In this document: one piece after another, positions 59,447-64,000 of the stretch | How the letters are laid out: each line of letters opens with the position of its first letter | How positions within the stretch are numbered: position 1 is the first letter of the stretch | NCBI RefSeq assembly: GCF_040546275.1 | Contig: NZ_JBEPNO010000011.1 | Coordinates: 1 to 64,000, forward strand | DNA from: Nakamurella sp040546275 | GTDB taxonomy: Bacteria; Actinomycetota; Actinomycetes; Mycobacteriales; Nakamurellaceae | DNA length: 64,000 nt | Reading direction: 5' to 3' | The notes under the pieces: generated by a model | The model's database searches: none | What the model was told of the DNA's origin: nothing | Seen by the model: only the letters and a program-made list of their open reading frames with translations | Translations under genes and position numbers: made by a program

Positions 59447-60388
59447 GTGCGGACCCGGCAGAACCCTCCTGACGCCCTGTTGAGACTCGCGGCCGCCCAG
59501 GCCGGCGTCGTCTCACGCAGTCAGGCCCTCGCCACGGGTCTGACCACCAAGGCCGTCTACCGTCTGCTGAAGGACGGCTCGTGGGGGCCCCTCGAGCGGG
59601 GGATCTTTCTCGTCCCCCACACCGGACCGAGCTGGCTGGGCCGGGTGTGGGCCGGGGTCCTTCTTGGTGGGAGCGAATCCCGCGCGGCCGGTTCGACGGC
59701 AGCATCGCTCCACGGTCTGGACGACGAACAGAGGCTCCCCATCGAGATCCTCGTTCCGTCCGGAACCACGCCGCCGCAGCGGGACTGGCTCCGATTTCGG
59801 CAGGAACGCGAGCAGGTGCGGGCCTCGTCGGGCAGTGCAGCGCCGCCACGGACCCGGATCGCGGACACGGTGCTCGACCTGTGCTCCGAAGCCTCCGCCG
59901 ACGCCTGCCTGCACTGGGTCACCACCGCGGTCCAGCGGCGGCTCGTCACCCCCGAGTCCCTACGGCTGACGATGGACCGGCGCACCCGGATGCCGAACCG
60001 CAAGCTGCTCACCGGGCTGCTGACCGACGTCGGAACGGGGGTTCACAGCACCCTCGAATACCGCTACCTGCACGATGTTGAACGGCCTCACGGGCTGGCC
60101 GCCGCGGGCAGGCAGCGCACCCGCCCCGGCCGGAGCCGCTACGTCGACGTGGTCTACGAGGAGTTCGGCCTGGTCGTCGAACTCGACGGCAGGGTCGGCC
60201 ACACCGGCGAGGGGCGGTTTCGCGACATGGAGCGCGACAACAGCCACACCACGGTCGGACTGCACACCCTGCGATACGGCTGGTACGACGTCACCGAGCA
60301 ACCGTGCGCAGTCGCCTTCGAGGTGGCCGAGGTGCTGGTCGGGCTGGGCTGGACCGGCTATCCGCTCCGTTGCCCGCAGTGCCGGTGA
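59447..60388 (+). CDS. AbiEi-type / DUF559-like nuclease-fold protein
   Basis: A 313-residue protein. The N-terminus (about 1–80: AALQAGVVSRSQALATGLTTKAVYRLLKDGSWGPLERGIFLVP) matches the winged-helix AbiEi antitoxin-like domain found in type IV systems; the C-terminus has a restriction-endonuclease-like core (STLEYRYLHDVERP..., RYVDVVYEEFGLVVELDGRVGHTGEGRFRDMERDNSHTT) like DUF559. No AbiEii toxin is next to it, so it is a stand-alone protein. GTG at 59447 gives VRTRQNPPDALLRLAAAQAG; the frame extends upstream across the hairpin without support. Confidence 0.75.
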   Translation: MRTRQNPPDALLRLAAAQAGVVSRSQALATGLTTKAVYRLLKDGSWGPLERGIFLVPHTGPSWLGRVWAGVLLGGSESRAAGSTAASLHGLDDEQRLPIEILVPSGTTPPQRDWLRFRQEREQVRASSGSAAPPRTRIADTVLDLCSEASADACLHWVTTAVQRRLVTPESLRLTMDRRTRMPNRKLLTGLLTDVGTGVHSTLEYRYLHDVERPHGLAAAGRQRTRPGRSRYVDVVYEEFGLVVELDGRVGHTGEGRFRDMERDNSHTTVGLHTLRYGWYDVTEQPCAVAFEVAEVLVGLGWTGYPLRCPQCR

Positions 60389-60440
60389 CCCGCACCGAAG
60401 GCAGCAGCAGTGCGAGCGGCAGCAGTGACCACCACCACCC

Positions 60441-60483
60441 TTGACTCCAATGCTGCATCAAGTGCAATAATGCATGTCATGCA
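60441..60483 (+). promoter_or_regulatory. Promoter and operator of the TetR gene
   Basis: TTGACT at 60,441–60,446 is a near-consensus -35, and AATAAT at 60,466–60,471 a plausible -10 (spacing 19 bp). The perfect odd palindrome TGCATG-T-CATGCA at 60,471–60,483 overlaps the start region and the ATG at 60,479. The distance puts the transcription start at the ATG, so the message would be leaderless and the regulator likely represses itself from here. Confidence 0.6.
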
Positions 60484-61108
60484 AGAAGTGATCGACGCGC
60501 CCGCCCAGCCGGCCGTCCGCGAGCCGGGCCTGCGCGAGGCGAAGAAGCTCGCGACCAAGCGGGCGCTCAGCTCGGCCGCGCGGCGGCTGGGGGTGGAGCA
60601 CGGACTCGACGCGGTCACCGTCGAGATGATCTGCGCCGACGCCGGGGTGTCGATCCGCACCTTCTTCAACTACTTCGAGTCCAAGGAAGCCGCCATCGTC
60701 GGGGACGCGCCGGCCATCGGGACCACCGGGTCCCAGCAGGCGTTCGTCGACGGCGGCCCGACCGGCAACCTGCTCGCCGACCTGATGACCCTGCTCGACC
60801 CCACGCTGGCCATCGAGACCGAAGGGCGCGAGGAGATCACCCGTGCCTTCCAGCTGATCCAGTCGGAGCCGAAAGTCCTTGCGCTGCAGCTGTCCCGAGG
60901 CGTCGAGCACGAGCGGATCCTGGCCGAGCTGATCGCCGCCCGGCGCGGACTTCCGGGCGTGGACAGCACCTGCACCACCATGGCCGCCGTCGCCCAGACC
61001 GCTCTGCGACGCGGCGGATTCGAATGGTTCCTGTCCGACGGACAGCGACCGGTGAGCGCGCACCTCGACGATGCGTCGGCTGCGCTCCGCACCCTGCTCA
61101 CGGGCTAG
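60479..61108 (+). CDS. TetR-family regulator of the MFS exporter
   Basis: A 209-residue TetR protein: HTH in LATKRALSSAARRLGVEHGLDAVTVEMICADAGVSIRTFFNYFESKEAAI, then a helical ligand domain. The ATG at 60479 gives MQEVIDAPAQ; an ATG at 60470 is in frame. The MFS gene begins 93 bp downstream on the same strand, the usual arrangement for a regulator and its drug exporter. Confidence 0.92.
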   Translation: MQEVIDAPAQPAVREPGLREAKKLATKRALSSAARRLGVEHGLDAVTVEMICADAGVSIRTFFNYFESKEAAIVGDAPAIGTTGSQQAFVDGGPTGNLLADLMTLLDPTLAIETEGREEITRAFQLIQSEPKVLALQLSRGVEHERILAELIAARRGLPGVDSTCTTMAAVAQTALRRGGFEWFLSDGQRPVSAHLDDASAALRTLLTG

Positions 61109-61201
61109 CCGTCCAGAACACCCCGGAACGTCCGACCGAGAAGCCAAAAAAACAGCCCTGCCACGAACGGCCATGCCCTGACGCACCATCGGAGGACAGC
61201 A

Positions 61202-62884
61202 ATGACGACAACGAGCAAGACTCCCACCGCCGCAGCGCCCATCGTGCTGACCCAACGCCGCATCTGGCTCATCTTCTCGGCGCTGCTGGCGGGCATGTTC
61301 CTGTCCAGCCTCGACCAGACGATCGTGTCCACCGCGATGCCGACGATCGTCGGTGATCTGGGCGGCGTGTCCAACATGGCGTGGGTGACGACGGCCTACC
61401 TGCTGGCCACCACGATCGTCATGCCGATCTATGGCAAGTTCGGGGATCTGTTCGGCAGGAGAAGACTGTTCCTGATCGCGATCGCGCTCTTCACACTCGC
61501 CTCCCTGGGCGCGTCGTTGTCCACCAGCTTCTGGGAGTTCGTCATCTTCCGCGGCCTGCAGGGCCTGGGCGGCGGTGGCCTGATGATCCTCTCGCAGGCG
61601 ATCATCGCCGACATCGTGCCGGCCAAGGAACGCGGCAAGTACATGGGTCCGATGGGCGCCGTATTCGGCGTCTGCGCCATCGGCGGCCCGCTGCTCGGCG
61701 GTTTCTTCACCGATCACCTGAGCTGGGAGTGGTGCTTCTACATCAACATCCCGGTCGGCATCGCGGCCTTCATCATCGGCTACAAGACCTTGAGCCTGCC
61801 GCGCAAGCACTACAACGGCCGCGTCGACTACCTCGGCGTCCTCCTGCTGTCCACCGCGACCACCTGCCTGATCCTGTTCACCGATTGGGGCGGCAAGCAG
61901 CACGCCTGGACGTCGCCGACCATCATCGGCCTGATCGTCGCGTTCGCCGCCTCCGTGATGGCGTTCATCGTGGTCGAGAACCGGGCCGAACAGCCGATCA
62001 TCCCGATGAGCCTGTTCCGCAACAGGGCCTTCCTCATCGCGACGGCGATCGGGCTGGTCCTCGGGCTGAGCATGTTCTCCGCCCTCGCCTTCATCCCGAC
62101 CTTCCTGCAGATGGCGTCCGGCACGTCGGCGTCCGTCTCCGGCCTGCTCACCATCCCGATGATCGTCGGACTGATCCTCACGCTGGTCGTCTCGATGAGC
62201 CGCATCACCAAGAACGGCCGCTACAAGATCTATCCGATCCTCGGCGCGGCCGTCACCGGAGTGGGCATGCTCTGGCTCACCACATTGACCGGTACCACAC
62301 CGATCGCTCTGGTCTGCGCGATGCTGTTCGTGCTGGGCTCCGGCCTGGGTTTCATCATGCAGGTGATCGTGCTGGTGGTCCAGAACGCAGTGTCGCCCAA
62401 CGATGTCGGCACCGCGACGAGCACCAACAACTACTTCCGCGAAGTCGGTGCGTCGCTCGGCGTGGCTGTCTTCGGGTCGATCTTCACCAGTCGTCTGGTC
62501 ACCAACCTGACCGGAGCCTTCAGCGAAAACGGCCGCCAGGCAGCAGCTTCCGGGATCACGCCGGGCACCCTCGTCCCGTCCCAGGTGAAGGCCGTCGGCG
62601 AACCACTGCACAGCGCGATCGTCAACTCCTACGCAGACGCCCTGGCTCCGGTGTTCTGGTACCTGTTGCCCGCCATCGTGATCGCGTTGTTCCTGGCGTT
62701 CATGCTGCCGGAGATCCCGCTGTCCGACGTGGCCGGCATGGTGGCGAGGGGCGAGGCCGTGACGGAGGAACCCTCGGCCACCAGGGTGACGAGCGAGGAA
62801 CCGGCGATGGCCGCCACCAGCGCCAGCAACCTGAAGACACCGGTCGGTGACGGCAGTTCCGGTCGCACGGCCGGCTCGGAGTAG
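61202..62884 (+). CDS. MFS exporter, DHA2 (14-helix) family
   Basis: A 560-residue transporter with 14 hydrophobic helices and the MFS motif A GKFGDLFGRRRLF, the motif C region GPLLGGFF, and N-terminal LDQTIVSTAMPTIVGDLGG, typical of EmrB/QacA-type drug:H+ antiporters. ATG at 61202 about 90 bp after the TetR gene; cotranscription with it is likely. The substrate is unknown. Confidence 0.94.
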   Translation: MTTTSKTPTAAAPIVLTQRRIWLIFSALLAGMFLSSLDQTIVSTAMPTIVGDLGGVSNMAWVTTAYLLATTIVMPIYGKFGDLFGRRRLFLIAIALFTLASLGASLSTSFWEFVIFRGLQGLGGGGLMILSQAIIADIVPAKERGKYMGPMGAVFGVCAIGGPLLGGFFTDHLSWEWCFYINIPVGIAAFIIGYKTLSLPRKHYNGRVDYLGVLLLSTATTCLILFTDWGGKQHAWTSPTIIGLIVAFAASVMAFIVVENRAEQPIIPMSLFRNRAFLIATAIGLVLGLSMFSALAFIPTFLQMASGTSASVSGLLTIPMIVGLILTLVVSMSRITKNGRYKIYPILGAAVTGVGMLWLTTLTGTTPIALVCAMLFVLGSGLGFIMQVIVLVVQNAVSPNDVGTATSTNNYFREVGASLGVAVFGSIFTSRLVTNLTGAFSENGRQAAASGITPGTLVPSQVKAVGEPLHSAIVNSYADALAPVFWYLLPAIVIALFLAFMLPEIPLSDVAGMVARGEAVTEEPSATRVTSEEPAMAATSASNLKTPVGDGSSGRTAGSE

Positions 62885-62924
62885 CCGGCGCGGCCGGACG
62901 GGAAGGCGTGGAACGGCATGGTGA

Positions 62925-63026
62925 TCAGCCCGCCAGGTACAGCAGGAGGGAGACGATCAGGATCAATGCGATGAGTACCAGGTAGTCGATCTCGTGCCGG
63001 GGGGTTTCCACTGCTGGGCGGTTCAT
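62925..63026 (-). CDS. Single-pass membrane microprotein (33 residues)
   Basis: MNRPAVETPRHEIDYLVLIA then LILIVSLLLYLAG and TGA: a 33-residue protein with a 13-residue hydrophilic start and one clear transmembrane helix. An ideal Shine-Dalgarno (AGGAGG) is 9 nt before the ATG at 63026. It lies between the MFS gene and a divergent TetR gene and is too short for most gene finders. Not similar to a family I know; it may modulate the neighbouring transporter (inference). Confidence 0.75.
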   Translation of the reverse strand: MNRPAVETPRHEIDYLVLIALILIVSLLLYLAG

Positions 63027-63152
63027 CTTGGCGGTCCTCCTGCCTTGGTCGTCAGGCTCTTTCTGGCCGGACGTTCAGCAGGTGGACCGCGTTGCGCTCC
63101 GGATCCGGACACTTTTCCCAGGACGAATTCGGGTTCGCTGGAAATCACTTGT

Positions 63153-63170
63153 GAGTGAGTCCTCACTCAG
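63153..63170 (+). promoter_or_regulatory. TetR operator between -35 and -10 of its own promoter
   Basis: TGAGTGAG and CTCACTCA form perfect 8-bp arms around TC. A -35 TTGTGA (63,150–63,155) and a -10 TACGGT (63,173–63,178) are 17 bp apart and flank it. The -10 position puts the transcription start at the GTG at 63,184, so the TetR message is likely leaderless and self-repressed. Confidence 0.75.
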
Positions 63171-63183
63171 TTACGGTGGTCGG

Positions 63184-63786
63184 GTGAGAAATGCAGGAAC
63201 GAGAGCGGCTCCACTGCCGGCCGAGCAGCGCCGCGCCGGGATCGTGGAGGTGGCGCTTCCGCTGCTCCGGAAGTACGGGTCGGACGTCACCACCAAGCAG
63301 ATCGCCGACGCGGCCGGCATCGCCGAGGGCACCATCTTCCGGGTGTTCGCGGACAAGGAGTCCCTGATCATCGCTGTGGTGAAGCAGGTTTTCGACCCGT
63401 CCCCGACAATCGTGCTGCTTGAATCCATCGACATGACCCTTCCGCTCCGGGATCGATTGCGACGGGCCGTCGAGATCATCGCCGACAGGCTGGACAGCGT
63501 CTGGGAGCTCATGTCGGCGCTGCGGATGATGGGGCCGCCGGAGCACAACACCCGGTTCCGGGAGGCCATCGCACCGGTCCACCACGACGACCGCACTCCA
63601 CAGGCTCTGATGGGCGTCATCGGCCCGGACGTCGACCAGCTACGGGTCGACGCCCCGCAATTCGCCCGCATGCTGCGGCTGGTGACCTTCGCCGGAACCC
63701 ACCCACGCATCACCGACGAGAACCCGCTCAAACCCGACGAAATCGTCGATCTGCTGCTGGACGGCCTGCGCGCCCACGCGCCCTGA
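63184..63786 (+). CDS. TetR-family regulator of a downstream ABC exporter
   Basis: A 200-residue regulator with an N-terminal HTH (RAGIVEVALPLLRKYGSDVTTKQIADAAGIAEGTIFRVFADKESLIIAVV) and a helical C-terminal domain. GTG at 63184 immediately follows the operator and promoter; the upstream frame would overlap the divergent microprotein gene. The next gene, 89 bp downstream, is an ABC exporter, so regulation of it is likely. Confidence 0.9.
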   Translation: MRNAGTRAAPLPAEQRRAGIVEVALPLLRKYGSDVTTKQIADAAGIAEGTIFRVFADKESLIIAVVKQVFDPSPTIVLLESIDMTLPLRDRLRRAVEIIADRLDSVWELMSALRMMGPPEHNTRFREAIAPVHHDDRTPQALMGVIGPDVDQLRVDAPQFARMLRLVTFAGTHPRITDENPLKPDEIVDLLLDGLRAHAP

Positions 63787-63875
63787 CGCCCCCATCGCGC
63801 GGACTCACGCAGCACCGATCAGCCGACGACGGCCGTCACCACCCAGCCAGGAATCATCACGCCCAACCCGGGGAC

Positions 63876-64000
63876 ATGCACATGCTGCTTCGTTTGCTCA
63901 GAACCTATCTCGCTCCTTACCGCAAACCCCTGACCCTGGTGGTCGTCTTCCAGCTGATCGGGACGATCGCGTCGCTGTACCTACCGCGACTGAACGCCGA
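63876..64000 (+). CDS. ABC transporter, N-terminus (truncated by window)
   Basis: The frame reads MHMLLRLLRTYLAPYRKPLT and on through LVVVFQLIGTIASLYLPRLN, the start of the transmembrane domain of an MDR-type ABC exporter, and stays open to the window end. Only 41 codons are visible; start at 63876 or the ATG two codons later. Downstream of the TetR gene, likely controlled by it. Confidence 0.85.
   Translation, partial: MHMLLRLLRTYLAPYRKPLTLVVVFQLIGTIASLYLPRLNA

Noticed and set aside
60458..62611. A 717-codon minus frame opposite TetR and MFS
   Set aside because: Spans a gene boundary, is rich in Asp/Gly/Arg/His and mirrors GC-biased codons.

Overview
The window is GC-rich DNA with GTG starts, short intergenic gaps and frequent four-base start/stop overlaps, typical of a high-GC actinomycete. 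Gene order strongly resembles the Mycobacterium tuberculosis Rv3585–Rv3628 region (radA, disA, mutY, clpC, lsr2, lysS, DUF6779, DUF3180, folK-folB-folP-folE, ftsH, hpt, tilS, DUF2342 peptidase, dacB, ppa). The protein families, the non-mycolic gene complement and many small tandem repeats suggest a Nakamurella-like or other Frankiales-type actinobacterium; this genus-level guess is inference from memory, not a database result.

Layout. 1–24,440 is the conserved housekeeping block: DNA repair and c-di-AMP signalling (radA, disA, mutY), proteostasis and chromatin (clpC, lsr2), lysS, then a long minus-strand run from dacB through the DUF2342 peptidase, tilS, hpt, ftsH and the folate operon folE-folP-folB-folK to two membrane proteins. 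Divergent from it is ppa. 24,560–27,170 is a second conserved block resembling Rv0474–Rv0476: an XRE regulator, an HbhA-like surface protein and a DUF2516 membrane protein, with a SUFU-domain protein appended. 27,300–32,400 is more variable: a frame-split secreted protein behind a 22-bp palindrome, a 2-oxoglutarate/Fe(II) oxygenase, a kinase-like protein, a VOC protein and a septum-formation/TlpA lipoprotein pair. 32,446–41,000 holds a DUF445 protein, dapC, an M19 dipeptidase, an AlaX-like deacylase, a GtrA protein, a lipoprotein zinc peptidase and a TetR regulator.

41,092–44,005 contains a TPR-linked AAA ATPase followed by a scarred segment with an 18-bp minisatellite and remnants of at least two genes. 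43,992–47,893 encodes a polysaccharide set (GT-C and GT2 glycosyltransferases, UDP-glucuronate decarboxylase) and a PH-domain membrane protein. 47,989–60,388 is rich in DNA repair genes: LigC, a LigD-type polymerase (Prim-PolC like), Nei2 and Lhr. LigC/Prim-PolC and Nei2/Lhr are separate known repair pairs in mycobacteria; here they sit within about 11 kb of each other. The end (60,400–64,000) carries two TetR regulators, a 14-helix MFS exporter, a 33-residue membrane protein and the start of an ABC exporter; both TetR genes have clear promoter/operator palindromes and look leaderless.

The most unusual sequence structures are a perfect 25-bp inverted repeat with a 4-nt loop between lhr and a DUF559-type gene (59,339–59,392), the 22-bp palindrome at 27,312, a 27-bp near-perfect palindrome upstream of clpC, a folded repeat cluster between ftsH and hpt, and at least ten short tandem-repeat arrays both inside and outside genes. 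No tRNA, rRNA, CRISPR array or intact insertion sequence was found.
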